64,000 nucleotides of DNA from Thermoanaerobaculum sp. (GCA_021154885.1 JAJKHS010000025.1:20001-84000), one strand, 5' to 3'; positions 36,486 through 46,599 are shown, numbered from the stretch's first letter. Program-made: numbers and translations. Notes: a model not told the origin generated them from the letters alone.

Positions 36486-39400
36486 TCAGTCGAACGCCTT
36501 TGGGAACTCGGGGCAGGGCTCCCTCTCCTGATAAGGCTCGGAGGGGATGTAGGCCCTCCACTCCTTTTCGGTGAGGTTGCGGCCGACGGCTTGGCAGGCG
36601 GTGGCGAGGAGCTTGTCGGTCCGCAGCTCCCAGCGGCGGAGACTGCCTCCAATCAGAGTCCACAAGCCATGCCCATCTCGTGTGAAGGCGACCCCTACAG
36701 CCCTTCCCGCTGTTAGCCTGACCGGCTTCGATTGTAGATCCTGAGGGTCCAGGCTCCAGATTGCTCCGGGGGAAGCCAGTCGATCCCCCTGGGGATTACT
36801 CGTAAGAAGAGAAGTATCGGCGCGCTGCACATCGAGCTCGGCTTCCCCATGCCCGCGCCTCCAGAGCCGGAGGCGATGGCCGAGTTGTCTAATAGTCAAC
36901 TCGCTAATAGCCAATCTGCCGTCCGGAAGGAAAGCGAGCGCCGAGACGGACTGACCGCTGGGTGCCGGAGCCTCCTGAGTATCGTGTGTTGCTGGGTTTC
37001 CGTTCAATTCGCGAAGATAGACAGCACCCTCACCGCCCGCTGTGGCGATCAGGTGCCCGTCATAGCTGAACGCGAGGGCGGTAACCGGCTTCGAATGATT
37101 CGTGAGATCTCGCGGCTCGTTTTGGGGATGCTGGAGGTCCCAAAGGCGGGACTCGCCGGCCTCATTACCCGTAGCGAGCCAGCGATCATCAGGACTGAAG
37201 GCTAGTACGGTCAGGGGGTGTGAATGTTGAGATTTGGCCGGGAACGATATTTGGAAGAGAACGGTACCGTTCTCGCGGAGCCGCCAGACAAGCGACCCTC
37301 CATCGGACGTTGCAGCCGCGAGCCAGCGTCCGTCAGGGCTGAAGGTCCAGAGACTCGTCGTCTTCTCTGAACCAGGTATGGGTTGGGCGCCGCGAGGGCC
37401 CCAAAGTCGCCTAACAGGGCTATCCAGGCTGAGCCGCCAACCGTCGAGTGACAATGCCTCCACATGTGAAACTGGAGGGGAAACTTTTGGCTCCAACTCG
37501 ACCAAGGTCGTGCCCCGGCCGACATCGAGGACCCTCGGCGGATCATTTCCCCCTTGCGTGATTAGCCATCGACCTCGTAAGGCGAGCACCCGGACGGGCC
37601 CTGCCTGAAAGTATGTTGTCGTCGTCATACTGATTTCTGGCGTCTTTAGATCAAAAAACCATATGCCGCCATCCACATCGCCGAAGACGCGCCTCCTCTC
37701 CGTGGGGTCATCGGTAGTAGTCACGATAGATGAAAGGCTTAAGAAGAATTGTCTCGGGGCAATATTGCTCATCTGGCAGCCTGCTAAAGTTACGTTTCCA
37801 GAGAGGAGGGGATCATCAAAGAGGTTCATTCCATCGGGATGACTCCAAACGCAATCCTCCAGATGGACCTGCAGATCCGGATCCTGGCCGGTCCTCAGTC
37901 TCCAAGCCTGGACGGAGCTCGTCGGTGAGGTCTTAATCCTCTGGGTTGGGCCAGAGTCCGTTGGTAAAGTTTCGACGATCCAATCCTGGACGGAGCTCGT
38001 TGCGACCAACCACTGGGAGTCCGAGCTGAAAGAGAGCTTGGCGACCGGCGAATCTTCTTTCCAGGAAATCTTACGAAATACCGAGCCGGTCCGGAGCGTC
38101 GACATGTCGCCAACCCCAAGGCTCCCTTTGTCGACCACAGCCAGAGAACGGCCGTCTGGGCTGAAAGCCATGGCTTCAGGATTGATGTCCAAGGTGGCGA
38201 CCTTCGGTGCAGAAGAAAGAGACAGGTCCCGGATGATCCAACGGGCCGCTTGACGGGTCAGTAGCCAGCGACCGTCCGGGCTGAAGGGATTGCTTTGGAC
38301 GAGCCAGTCCTCCTGTGACAATGGCTGCCGGCTCGGCTCATGATCTGTCCCCGAGCTCGTGTCGAAGAGGAGAGAAGGGCTGGCCTCAAAGGTGACGACG
38401 ACCTTCCGGCCTCCCGAGCTCACCGCGATCTGTTTCAGGTGGGAGCTCGATCTCAACTCTGCAACGCTGGCGGCCTTGACTGGCCCACCGTCAGTGAGAT
38501 GCCACAGCGAGATCGCGTCATCAGTGCCGGCCACAGCCAACCACTGGTGATCAGAGCTGAGGGACACGGCCCTTACCCGCCCTGTCGGCAGGGGCGCCCC
38601 ACTGAAGCCCATCAGGGCTAATCGAAGGGTTTCTTCAGCCACCGGCAGGTGTGGCTGTCCGGCTTTCTCGGCCCGGCGGACCGCCTCAATTGAGAGCAGG
38701 AGAGCGAGCGCCCGTTCTTTCACGGCTTGGACTTTCTCACCCAGCTGGGTAGCGATGGCGATACTCCGCCGATCCGCCAAGTCCTTGTACTGGTACAGGG
38801 CGACGCCAAAGGCGATCACGGCAGCCAGAGCCGTGGCTGCAGAGGCGATCGTCCATCTCTTCAGCCGCTTACGAGCCGAAAACTGCTCCTGGGCCCGCTG
38901 CTGCTCGGCGTCTGCCCGGCGCCGCTGTTCCTCTTCGAGAGCCCGGGCCTGGACCAACTCGCGTTGCGCCTTCTGGTCTTCCTGGGTGCGACTCGCGGCG
39001 AGGAATTCCTGCGCCTCCGGGCGCAACTCTCCCAGGTGGCTCCCGGCCCACTCCTCCGCCCGGGCCAGACGGGCTCCTGTATATAAGTAGGAAGGGTCGC
39101 GATCTTTTCCAGTCCACTCCGCCACCGCCTCGTCCAGCCGGCGGCGGGTCTGGAGAGATTCCCGGTCCTGCTCGATCCAGTCCTTGAGGCGCTTCCAGCC
39201 GGTGAGGAGGGCTTCGTGTGCCACCTCGACGGTGGGGCGCTTCTCGTCCCCCTCGGCTTCGGCGATCAGCAGGCGGGCCTCGGTGAGGCGAGCGACGACG
39301 CTTGCCATGGCCTTGCCCTCGGGCTCGGCCTCCGACGCCAGCTCGGCGAGGCCGAGGCGCCGCTTCGTGGCCCTCCCCTGATCGTCCACTTGGACCAGCT

Positions 39401-40775
39401 TCAGGAGGACCTGCCGGCAGGCCTCGCCCTCGGCCGTGGTGAGCTTCGCGTACACCTCCTCGGCGCGCGTTTCCAGGGCGCCGGTGACACCGTGGATCTC
39501 GTTGTAGGCGGTGGCGGTGAGCCGCCGGCCTTCGCGGTGCTGCCAGATCTGGAGGAGGGCGTATTCGAGGAGCGGCAGGCAGCCCGGCTGGGCCTCGACC
39601 TCTTTCAGGAGGAGCTCGGTCAGGCCGCCTTCCAGCTCGCAGCCGGCGAGGTAGGCCGGGCGCTCGATGGCGCTCCGCAGCTCGTCCCGGGTCATCGGCC
39701 TCACGAGGGTCTGCCGGTCGGAGACGGCCGGCGCCAGGTCCGGGTAGACGGCGCAACGGCCGTAGAAGTCCGCCCGCAGAGTGAGCACGACGACGGTGGG
39801 GCCGTCAGCCGCCATGGCGGCGTGGAGGAGATTGTCGATGAACGCCGTACGCTGAGCTTCATCGGAGCAGAGGGTGAAGACTTCCTCAAACTGGTCCACG
39901 AGCACGAGGAGGCGCCGGTCGGCCGGAGCCTGCGAGAGGGCGACCCGGGCATTGAGATGAAGCGCCCGCTTGTCGGCGGCGAGGTCCCGCAGCAGCTCGA
40001 AGACGGAGGGGAACCCGCCGAGCGCGGCCAGTTGCACTGCAAGAGTTTCCAGAGGCTTCTCGCCAGGTCTGAAGACGGTGGTGGGCCAGGAGTCGCTGCC
40101 CGCGATCTCGCCGCGCTTGACGGCGGCGAGCAGGCCGGCGCGGGCGAGCGAGGACTTGCCGCTGCCGGAAGGACCGAAGATGGCCAGGAAGCGGCTGGCG
40201 TTAGGGACCGGGCGGAGCTTGTCGAGGAGCCACTCGGTGAGGGCTTCGCGGCCAAAGAAGAATGGGGCATCGTCAACGTCGAAGACCTGAAGGCCGCGGT
40301 AAGGCTGGGCGCCTTCGGCCACGGCCTCGCCGGGGCCCGGTCCCGGTTGAACGCCGCGGATGCCTGAGATCAGGCGGTGCAGGACCTTCTCGTCGTCCAG
40401 GGTTTCCCGGAACTCGACCCAGCCGGCGTTGCGGAGGAAGGGTGGAAGACGGCTCGGCTCTCCCCGCATCGAGTGGGGGAGGAGGACCGGAATCACCCGG
40501 AAGCGCTCCTTTCCGGAGACCCGCCGCTCGATGGCCGTCCGCATCTCCTCGTTCTGCCAGGGGCCGGTGCCGCTCGGGCCGAGGCAGACGGCGCAGGTGA
40601 CACAGGATTCCAGAGCATCCTCGACCACCTTCTGCCAGGGCTCGCCTGGGATCAGATTCCAGATGTCGAGCCAGGGCTCGATCCCCTGCATCCGAAGGAT
40701 GCGAGCGAGCTCCTCCACCACCGGCTTGTCCGGCGTCGCGTGCGACAGGAAGACGTCGTACTTGGCTTTTTCCAA
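36486..40775 (-). CDS. TIR-nSTAND1-WD40 signalling NTPase (bacterial NLR-like)
   Basis: 1,429-residue STAND protein. TIR domain at about 1-150: YDVFLSHATPDK, LDIWNLIPGEPW, and the likely NADase glutamate in WQNEEMRTAI. nSTAND1 NTPase at about 165-560: entry PYRGLQVFDVDDAPFFFGREA, Walker A FGPSGSGKSSLARAGL, Walker B LLVLVDQFEEVFTL, then NRPAYLAGCELE-type and winged-helix parts. Charged coiled-coil (AQRELVQARALEEEQRRRADAEQQ) and one membrane helix (IASAATALAAVIAFGVALY, about 670) precede a WD40 sensor of at least six repeats (FSPDGRWLAAATSDGGSLVW, AFSPDDRWLATGNEAG). It fits proteins that sense an intruder with the repeats, oligomerise and activate TIR NADase, as in antiphage defence, but its role is inferred. 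The divergent gene at 40857 shares the promoter region. Confidence 0.92.
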   Translation of the reverse strand: MEKAKYDVFLSHATPDKPVVEELARILRMQGIEPWLDIWNLIPGEPWQKVVEDALESCVTCAVCLGPSGTGPWQNEEMRTAIERRVSGKERFRVIPVLLPHSMRGEPSRLPPFLRNAGWVEFRETLDDEKVLHRLISGIRGVQPGPGPGEAVAEGAQPYRGLQVFDVDDAPFFFGREALTEWLLDKLRPVPNASRFLAIFGPSGSGKSSLARAGLLAAVKRGEIAGSDSWPTTVFRPGEKPLETLAVQLAALGGFPSVFELLRDLAADKRALHLNARVALSQAPADRRLLVLVDQFEEVFTLCSDEAQRTAFIDNLLHAAMAADGPTVVVLTLRADFYGRCAVYPDLAPAVSDRQTLVRPMTRDELRSAIERPAYLAGCELEGGLTELLLKEVEAQPGCLPLLEYALLQIWQHREGRRLTATAYNEIHGVTGALETRAEEVYAKLTTAEGEACRQVLLKLVQVDDQGRATKRRLGLAELASEAEPEGKAMASVVARLTEARLLIAEAEGDEKRPTVEVAHEALLTGWKRLKDWIEQDRESLQTRRRLDEAVAEWTGKDRDPSYLYTGARLARAEEWAGSHLGELRPEAQEFLAASRTQEDQKAQRELVQARALEEEQRRRADAEQQRAQEQFSARKRLKRWTIASAATALAAVIAFGVALYQYKDLADRRSIAIATQLGEKVQAVKERALALLLSIEAVRRAEKAGQPHLPVAEETLRLALMGFSGAPLPTGRVRAVSLSSDHQWLAVAGTDDAISLWHLTDGGPVKAASVAELRSSSHLKQIAVSSGGRKVVVTFEASPSLLFDTSSGTDHEPSRQPLSQEDWLVQSNPFSPDGRWLLTRQAARWIIRDLSLSSAPKVATLDINPEAMAFSPDGRSLAVVDKGSLGVGDMSTLRTGSVFRKISWKEDSPVAKLSFSSDSQWLVATSSVQDWIVETLPTDSGPTQRIKTSPTSSVQAWRLRTGQDPDLQVHLEDCVWSHPDGMNLFDDPLLSGNVTLAGCQMSNIAPRQFFLSLSSIVTTTDDPTERRRVFGDVDGGIWFFDLKTPEISMTTTTYFQAGPVRVLALRGRWLITQGGNDPPRVLDVGRGTTLVELEPKVSPPVSHVEALSLDGWRLSLDSPVRRLWGPRGAQPIPGSEKTTSLWTFSPDGRWLAAATSDGGSLVWRLRENGTVLFQISFPAKSQHSHPLTVLAFSPDDRWLATGNEAGESRLWDLQHPQNEPRDLTNHSKPVTALAFSYDGHLIATAGGEGAVYLRELNGNPATHDTQEAPAPSGQSVSALAFLPDGRLAISELTIRQLGHRLRLWRRGHGEAELDVQRADTSLLTSNPQGDRLASPGAIWSLDPQDLQSKPVRLTAGRAVGVAFTRDGHGLWTLIGGSLRRWELRTDKLLATACQAVGRNLTEKEWRAYIPSEPYQEREPCPEFPKAFD

Positions 40776-40856
40776 GGGAGGGCCCGTGCTCTTAGTTGCC
40801 CAAGCAGTGTTCCTATCCTATCATTAAGAAAATCCAGAATCCCAGGAAGGTTGTGC

Positions 40857-42230
40857 ATGCTCCGAGCTGTGCCTCTTGCGGTCCTTGTCCTCTGCGGTCT
40901 GGCCATCCTGCCGGCGAGGACTGGAGGTGCGACCGCGCCTCATCTCGCCGAATCCGGGGTCGACTTGGTCGAGGGGCTCGCGGCGCTCCAGGCCGGGCGA
41001 GATGCGGAAGCGGCCGACTGGTTCGCCGAGGCCGTGCGGCTCGATCCGGAGGCCGGCACGCCGCGGTACTGGCACGGGCTCGCCCTGCTGCGGCTGGGCC
41101 GTGCGGCAGAGGCTGCGGAGGAGCTGGCGGCGGGCCTCGCGGCGAAGCGTTCGCCGGACGTGGCGCGGGAGCGCGTGCTGGCCGACCTGGAGGCAGCCCG
41201 CAGGGCAGGGGCGGAGCCGGTGCGGTTGGAGCCGCCGGAGATCGAACCGGATGAGCGGCCCACGGACGACCGGGGGCTCTGGGAGGGGAACCTGGGGCTG
41301 GAAGCAGGGACTGACTCCAACCCCAACCTTCTCTCCAAGGAGCTGATCCTTCCCCGGCCCGGCGGTGGGCTCGTCCGCGGCGGGGAGGGGGATACCGGCG
41401 GCCTCCTTGGAGCGCGGATCGGGGTCTATCCCTTCCACGCCAGCACCGGCCCGAACGTGGGGGTGAGTCTGGAGGTGCGGCGGTCCTACCACCGGGACTT
41501 CGGTTATCTGGACCTCGGCACGGCGCGCGGCATGGTGGGGATCGCCTTCGGGCGCGATCCGCTGGGGTTCCTGGAGGGACCTCTTGGCACCGCCCGAGTG
41601 CCGTTCGGCACCGGCCGACTGTCCGCCCTGCTTCAGGTGGGCGGCTCGGACTACCGGCTGAATGGCGCCCCCTTTCTGCGGGTCTGGGAGGGAGCGGCTT
41701 CGCTCCTCTGCCAGGAGACGCCCGGCACGGCGACCCGGCTGGACCTCGCCGGCGCGAGCCGCGGGTTCTCGGGCAGCGGTCTGTCCGACGAGCAGCGGAG
41801 CGGGAGGGACCTTTCGCTCCAGGTGAGCCAGCTCCTCTACTTTTTTGGGCGGCGGGACCGCCTCTTTCGCCTGGGCGCCCTGGCGATGGACCGCCAGTCC
41901 CACCCGGCGTTCGCCGCCTCGCGGCTGGCGGGGAACGCCGGTCTGAAATGGCCCCTGGGCCTGCGCTGGAAGGTGGAGCTGGAAGGGGAGCTGCGCCGCG
42001 ACCGCTACCATGACCCGGAGTCCAACCTCTTCAATACGGCGGGGCCGCCACGGCGGGACACGCTACGGCGCGGGGCCCTGGCCGTGATCTGGGAGGCCAC
42101 GGACCGGCTGCGCTGGACGGCCCGGGGCGCCTTCGCCTCGCGCACCTCGAACGTCGATCTGGGAGACGCCCTCCCCGATCTGGGCTACCGCAGAGCGACC
42201 TTCACCCTCGGGATGGGCTGGATCTTCTGA
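40857..42230 (+). CDS. TPR plus outer-membrane beta-barrel protein
   Basis: 457-residue exported protein: signal peptide (VPLAVLVLCGLAILPARTGG), TPR-like helices at about 30-120 (GLAALQAGRDAEAADWFAEAVRLDPEA, LALLRLGRAAEAAEELAAGL), then a beta-barrel from about 145 (LGLEAGTDSNPNLLS, GASRGFSGSG), ending in an aromatic FTLGMGWIF as outer-membrane proteins do. The TPR-barrel layout resembles Slam-type or YaiO-like export or assembly proteins. ATG 40857 follows AGGAAGG. Its stop overlaps the next start (TGATG). First gene of a coupled trio, suggesting a joint envelope function. Confidence 0.8.
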   Translation: MLRAVPLAVLVLCGLAILPARTGGATAPHLAESGVDLVEGLAALQAGRDAEAADWFAEAVRLDPEAGTPRYWHGLALLRLGRAAEAAEELAAGLAAKRSPDVARERVLADLEAARRAGAEPVRLEPPEIEPDERPTDDRGLWEGNLGLEAGTDSNPNLLSKELILPRPGGGLVRGGEGDTGGLLGARIGVYPFHASTGPNVGVSLEVRRSYHRDFGYLDLGTARGMVGIAFGRDPLGFLEGPLGTARVPFGTGRLSALLQVGGSDYRLNGAPFLRVWEGAASLLCQETPGTATRLDLAGASRGFSGSGLSDEQRSGRDLSLQVSQLLYFFGRRDRLFRLGALAMDRQSHPAFAASRLAGNAGLKWPLGLRWKVELEGELRRDRYHDPESNLFNTAGPPRRDTLRRGALAVIWEATDRLRWTARGAFASRTSNVDLGDALPDLGYRRATFTLGMGWIF

Positions 42231-42925
42231 TGGCTCCGAGGCTCCGCCGCCGAGGGTCCGCACTGCTGGCCCTCTGGATCCTGGCCGGGGCGCCGCTCCT
42301 GGCCGGGCCAGTCGGCGTCGCCCTTCGGGTCAATCCAAGGGTCGACGCGTATCTGGTGGGAAAAGAGATCCACGCTCTGCGCCGGAACGATCCCATCGAG
42401 CTCGGGCTGACGGTTCTGCTCCGCGATCCAATTTCCTCCCTGCTGGTGGGGTTCAACCTCGGCGGATGTGTGCCGGTAACGGCGAAGGGGGGGCTCAGCC
42501 ATCAGTTTACAGGCACCGCCACTCTCGACGGCCGGACCGAGGTGGACTTCGGTGATCCCAATGACCCCTCGGCGTCCAGGTTGCGGCTGGCTTTGGGGCG
42601 GCTTGCGGTGAAGCTCCTCCCCAACTCCGGCTGCCCTCCTCCTGAGACGCGAACTCCCCACGCCGTCATCCGCCCGCAGGGAACCGCTTTCCGGGTCCTG
42701 GTCGATGTGGTGGCAGGGACTTTCGTGGGCGTGGACGAGGGGAGCGTCCTGGTGCAGGCCGAGGCGGGCGGCGATCCCGTGGAGGTCCGGGCGGGCCAGT
42801 GGGTGGTGGTGCCGCCGCACGGCCTGGCCACCCGCCCGGCATCGCTCGGCAGCGTGGACATCCTGGACGACCCGCCCTTCCGGCTGCGCGACTTCACAAC
42901 CCAACCCCCGGGGCCTCCCCAATGA
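42230..42925 (+). CDS. FecR-domain periplasmic protein
   Basis: 231-residue exported protein with N-terminal hydrophobic stretch (ALLALWILAGAPLLAGP). The FecR-like beta domain is recognised by IHALRRNDPIELGLTVLLRD, TPHAVIRPQGTAFRVLVD and GTFVGVDEGSVLVQAEAGG with VRAGQWVVVPP. FecR domains often sit in envelope or polysaccharide-binding proteins. It overlaps both neighbours (TGATG at its start, ATGA at its end), so all three are translated as a unit. Confidence 0.85.
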   Translation: MAPRLRRRGSALLALWILAGAPLLAGPVGVALRVNPRVDAYLVGKEIHALRRNDPIELGLTVLLRDPISSLLVGFNLGGCVPVTAKGGLSHQFTGTATLDGRTEVDFGDPNDPSASRLRLALGRLAVKLLPNSGCPPPETRTPHAVIRPQGTAFRVLVDVVAGTFVGVDEGSVLVQAEAGGDPVEVRAGQWVVVPPHGLATRPASLGSVDILDDPPFRLRDFTTQPPGPPQ

Positions 42926-45900
42926 ATATCGATGCTCCCGCGCGGAGGCTCTTCCGTCTCCTGTGCCTCGCAGGCACGGTCCTGGCGCTCGGGGTGCCGG
43001 GTCTCGTCGCCGCGTCCGAGACGATCGTTTGCGATGCGTCGGTGCTCCTCGCAAGCTCTCCCCACGGTGGCGCCCAACTGGGATGGTCGCTCAGTGCGAA
43101 CGGAGAATGGCTCGCGGCCGGCGCCAACCAGGACAACGGGAATGCCGGCTCGGTGGCTCTGTATCGGAATCCCCACCCGGGAGTGAGACCGGATCAGGAG
43201 ATCCGTCCGTCCGACCTCCAAACCGGCGACCAGTTCGGCTCCTCGGTCTCGCTCAGCGGCGACTGGCTGGCGGTCGGCGCTCCCGGAAAGACCAGGGGCT
43301 CCGGAGTGGTCTATCTGTTCCAGCTTGTGGGATCGAGCTGGGTTCAAAAGGAGCCCAGGCTGAGCGCCACCGATGCCGCAGGGGGAGCCCACTTCGGCGC
43401 GTCCGTCTCGCTCAGCGGCAAGACGCTCGTCGTCGGTGCCAGCGGCGACTCGGGCAGTGGGAGCTCCTCGGGCGCGGCCTACGTCTTCGAATTGCAAGAA
43501 GGAGGCTGGCAGCAGACGAAGAAGCTCCTTGCCAACGACGGCCGGCCCTTCGACGAATTTGGCTCTTCCGTGGCGATCGACGGAAACGAGATCGTGGTTG
43601 GCGCTCCTTTTGCCGACGAACTCCACGTGTTCAAAAACTTCGGAGCCGCCTACGTCTTCAAGCGAGACAGTACCGCAGGGGGTTGGGCCCCGGACGACAA
43701 AGACAAAAATAAAGGCAAGCTCACAGCCGCCGACACATTCCGAGGAGACAACATTCAGTTCGGCTCATCCGTCGCGATCCGAGGGAATCGAATCGTGGTC
43801 GGCGCCCCTGGGGACGACCTCCAAGGGACAGACTCCGGATCTGCCTACGTCTTCGAGCGGACGGACGCTGGCTGGAGCGGCAAACAGACTGTCCAGGATC
43901 TGAAGCCGCACGATCAGTTCGGTACGTCCGTCGCAATCGATGGCGACCGCGTGGTGGTCGGCGCCCGCTCCGACGGCGGAGGGGCGGGGGCGGCCTACCT
44001 CTTCGAGAGGCAGAGCGACGCGAGTTGGAAGCCTAAATTCAAGTTTCAGCACACGCCGGGCGGAGCCTTCGGTCAGTCTGTCGTGAGCCTCGGCGACCAA
44101 GTCTTCATGGGCGGCTTCCAGTACACAGTGGACACTGCGACCCATGCCGGAGCGGTCGCGACGTGTCCCCTCTCTCCCTCCACAGTGAAGCCAGCTCTGA
44201 CCTGCACGAAGACCGGTCCGGCGTCCGTAGAGACGGGTGGATCGGTGACCTACTCGATTCTGGTGACCAATACCGGAGGAGCGGCGGCGACCGGGGTGAC
44301 TCTCAAAGATCCGACGCCTACGGGCCTGACGTTCATCGGGGCTGACAAACCCTGCGACGGAGGTTTCCCGTGCTCTCTGGGTACGATCGGAGCCGGCATG
44401 TCTCTCCCTCCGGTGAAGGTGACCTTCCAGGTTGCTGAGGATTGCTTGGTGCCGAGCTCGATCACGAACTCAGCGACAGTTACAGGCGACGGATTGAATC
44501 CCCCCCCTTGCAGTGCCCCCACGACGACAGTCATCCGCCCGCCGAGAAAACCGGTTCTGGAGTGCGTAAAGCAGGAACGACCAGGCTCAGTGAGGGCAGG
44601 TGGCGTCGTCACTTACGACATCACTGTGAGCAACAACGGCGAATGCACGGCGGCAAACAATGTAAGCCTCTCCGATCCGACGCCAGCGGGTCTCATTTAT
44701 ATGAGCGGGCCCTGCGTTCAATCCCCTTGCAATCTGGGGACGATTGGCCCCGGCCAGTCTCAGACGGTTACGGTGAGCTTTAAGATACCCACCAATCCAG
44801 TGCCCCCCGTGTGCGCGGCTCCGACCTCGGCCACCAATATCGCCAAAGTGGTAGGGAGCAACGCGCCGGAGAAATCCTGCTCGATCACAACGGCTGTGCT
44901 TCCCGAAGCCGACCTCGGAGTCAACGTGAGCGCTCCCCAAGACGTGCCGGGAGGCAACAGCTTTCCAGTCGCCGTCGTGGTGACCAATGGCGGACCGCAG
45001 ACGGCACAAAGCGTGACGGTGGACGTCTCGATCACTGCTGCTGGCGTCATAGAGAGCTTCCCTGCCCAGTGCACACAGGTTGGCAGCCAGCCCGACCGCT
45101 TCACCTGTCTCCTCGGCGACATGAATTGTGGCGCCTCCAATCCACTCAATTTTTCGGTCCGCGCTCCGGCGTGCGTGAATTGTGCTGCCGGAGTACCGAT
45201 TGGAGTAACTGCCGAGGCAAAGTCACAGACCTTCGATCCGACCCTCCCGGACCTCGCCAAAGCTACGATCCAGGTGATCTGTCCTCCAACCGCCGCCGTC
45301 ACAATTACGAAAGTGGACAATCCGGACCCCGTGGTGCCAGGACAGGGGCTGGTCTACGACATCACGGTCAAGAACAACGGCGCCACGTCAGTTCCGGGCA
45401 ACGTGGTACTGGATGACTTCCCGCCCGAGCTAAGAAGTGTGCGCTGGTGCCGCGGCGCGGGGTGCACTCCTATCCTCCCGCCACCTCTCGAGGATACGGT
45501 GGATCTTGCCGCGGGAGAGGCTAAGTTCTATCGCCTGAGCGGGATTGTCCAGCCCATGTGCTCGGGCGTGCTCCACAACAAGGCCACGATCACCCCCCCA
45601 GCCGGCTTCTGTGACGATCCCTCCGACAACCAACACATCGAGGACACCCAGGTGGTCGCGAACGGCGTCCTCGCCTTCTGCGAGGGGATCAGCGGTCCGC
45701 TGCTGCAGTTCACCGCCATCACCAAGACTTTCCTGCTGCTCAACTGCGGACCGGCCAACCAGGCTGACAATCCGGGAGACGAGCTCACGGACACCCTGCC
45801 GCCCAGCCTGACGCTGACCGGCGCCAGCGCGACCAGCGGCGTCGCCTCCACCTCGGGCAACACGGCCACGTGGAACGGTGCCATTCCGGTGGGGGGAACG

Positions 45901-46167
45901 GTGACGATCAACATCACTGCAACGATCGTCGCGCCCGCCGGCACGAAGATCTGCAATCAAGCGACAATTGCCTTCGACGCAGACGGCGACGGGATCAACG
46001 AGTCGACCAGGTTCTCCGACGATCCCGACGAGCCGGGTCCGGCGGATCCCTGCTGCTTCACGGTGATCCCGCCAAATATACCGGCGATCTCCCCTATCGG
46101 TCTTGCCGCACTGGCCCTCCTCTTGGCCAGCCTCGCCCTGCTGCGGCTCAGGCGGCGATCCTCCTGA
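42922..46167 (+). CDS. Large surface protein: FG-GAP beta-propeller, DUF11 repeats, IPTL-CTERM-like tail
   Basis: 1,081-residue exported protein. Signal peptide at 1-30 (FRLLCLAGTVLALGVPGLVAA). Residues 40-400 hold about seven integrin-alpha/FG-GAP-like repeats (GASVSLSGKTLVVGASG, FGSSVAIDGNEIVVGAP, FGTSVAIDGDRVVVGAR). Then DUF11-type repeats, each with VTYSILVTNTGG-, VTYDITVSNNGE- and LVYDITVKNNGA-like openings. The C-terminus IPAISPIGLAALALLLASLALLRLRRRSS is an IPTL-CTERM-like sorting signal: Pro motif, membrane helix and Arg-rich end. Starts at ATG 42922 overlapping the FecR stop. It is probably the surface cargo of this operon. Confidence 0.88.
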   Translation: MNIDAPARRLFRLLCLAGTVLALGVPGLVAASETIVCDASVLLASSPHGGAQLGWSLSANGEWLAAGANQDNGNAGSVALYRNPHPGVRPDQEIRPSDLQTGDQFGSSVSLSGDWLAVGAPGKTRGSGVVYLFQLVGSSWVQKEPRLSATDAAGGAHFGASVSLSGKTLVVGASGDSGSGSSSGAAYVFELQEGGWQQTKKLLANDGRPFDEFGSSVAIDGNEIVVGAPFADELHVFKNFGAAYVFKRDSTAGGWAPDDKDKNKGKLTAADTFRGDNIQFGSSVAIRGNRIVVGAPGDDLQGTDSGSAYVFERTDAGWSGKQTVQDLKPHDQFGTSVAIDGDRVVVGARSDGGGAGAAYLFERQSDASWKPKFKFQHTPGGAFGQSVVSLGDQVFMGGFQYTVDTATHAGAVATCPLSPSTVKPALTCTKTGPASVETGGSVTYSILVTNTGGAAATGVTLKDPTPTGLTFIGADKPCDGGFPCSLGTIGAGMSLPPVKVTFQVAEDCLVPSSITNSATVTGDGLNPPPCSAPTTTVIRPPRKPVLECVKQERPGSVRAGGVVTYDITVSNNGECTAANNVSLSDPTPAGLIYMSGPCVQSPCNLGTIGPGQSQTVTVSFKIPTNPVPPVCAAPTSATNIAKVVGSNAPEKSCSITTAVLPEADLGVNVSAPQDVPGGNSFPVAVVVTNGGPQTAQSVTVDVSITAAGVIESFPAQCTQVGSQPDRFTCLLGDMNCGASNPLNFSVRAPACVNCAAGVPIGVTAEAKSQTFDPTLPDLAKATIQVICPPTAAVTITKVDNPDPVVPGQGLVYDITVKNNGATSVPGNVVLDDFPPELRSVRWCRGAGCTPILPPPLEDTVDLAAGEAKFYRLSGIVQPMCSGVLHNKATITPPAGFCDDPSDNQHIEDTQVVANGVLAFCEGISGPLLQFTAITKTFLLLNCGPANQADNPGDELTDTLPPSLTLTGASATSGVASTSGNTATWNGAIPVGGTVTINITATIVAPAGTKICNQATIAFDADGDGINESTRFSDDPDEPGPADPCCFTVIPPNIPAISPIGLAALALLLASLALLRLRRRSS

Positions 46168-46197
46168 ACCAAGAGCTAGGGTTTGGAGAGGGTGCCC

Positions 46198-46599
46198 CTA
46201 CGCCCCGGTCTCCTTGAACACCACCCGCACACCGTCGGGGTCGTGGGTTTCGAAGATGAGGACGCCGTCGTCGTCCTTGCGCAGGCCGCCGGGGATGTTC
46301 CGTTCCCGGAACTGGATCTCTTCGAAGGCCTTCTGAGCGGAGGGGACCTCGAAGACGAGGCTCGCCTTGTTCTGCGGGCCGCGGGACTCGAAGCGCTCGT
46401 CGTAGTCGCGGCGCGGGTCTTCGCTGGCCGGGGGGCCGATGACTTCGAGGAGGGCCGCGCCGGCCTGGAAGACGGCGCCGCGAGCGTCCTCCCGCTCCCA
46501 ACTGTGGAGCCGCGGCAGCGCCAGGGCATCGCCATAGAATTTCAGCGCGCGATCGTAGAACATCGCGCGGACCACCACCCGAAACTGCCGGATCTCCAT
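46198..46599 (-). CDS. Glyoxalase/bleomycin resistance family protein
   Basis: 133-residue VOC-fold protein. MEIRQFRVVVRAMFYDRALKFYGDALAL opens the first beta-alpha-beta-beta unit and THDPDGVRVVFKETG closes the second. Metal ligands of the superfamily cannot be assigned with certainty. ATG 46599 follows AAGGAGAGG; the track start at 46656 is upstream. Convergent with the surface protein and divergent from the amidase. Confidence 0.85.
   Translation of the reverse strand: MEIRQFRVVVRAMFYDRALKFYGDALALPRLHSWEREDARGAVFQAGAALLEVIGPPASEDPRRDYDERFESRGPQNKASLVFEVPSAQKAFEEIQFRERNIPGGLRKDDDGVLIFETHDPDGVRVVFKETGA

Noticed and set aside
36486-40775. Serine/threonine kinase or plain WD40 protein
   Set aside because: TIR and Walker motifs show a STAND NTPase instead.
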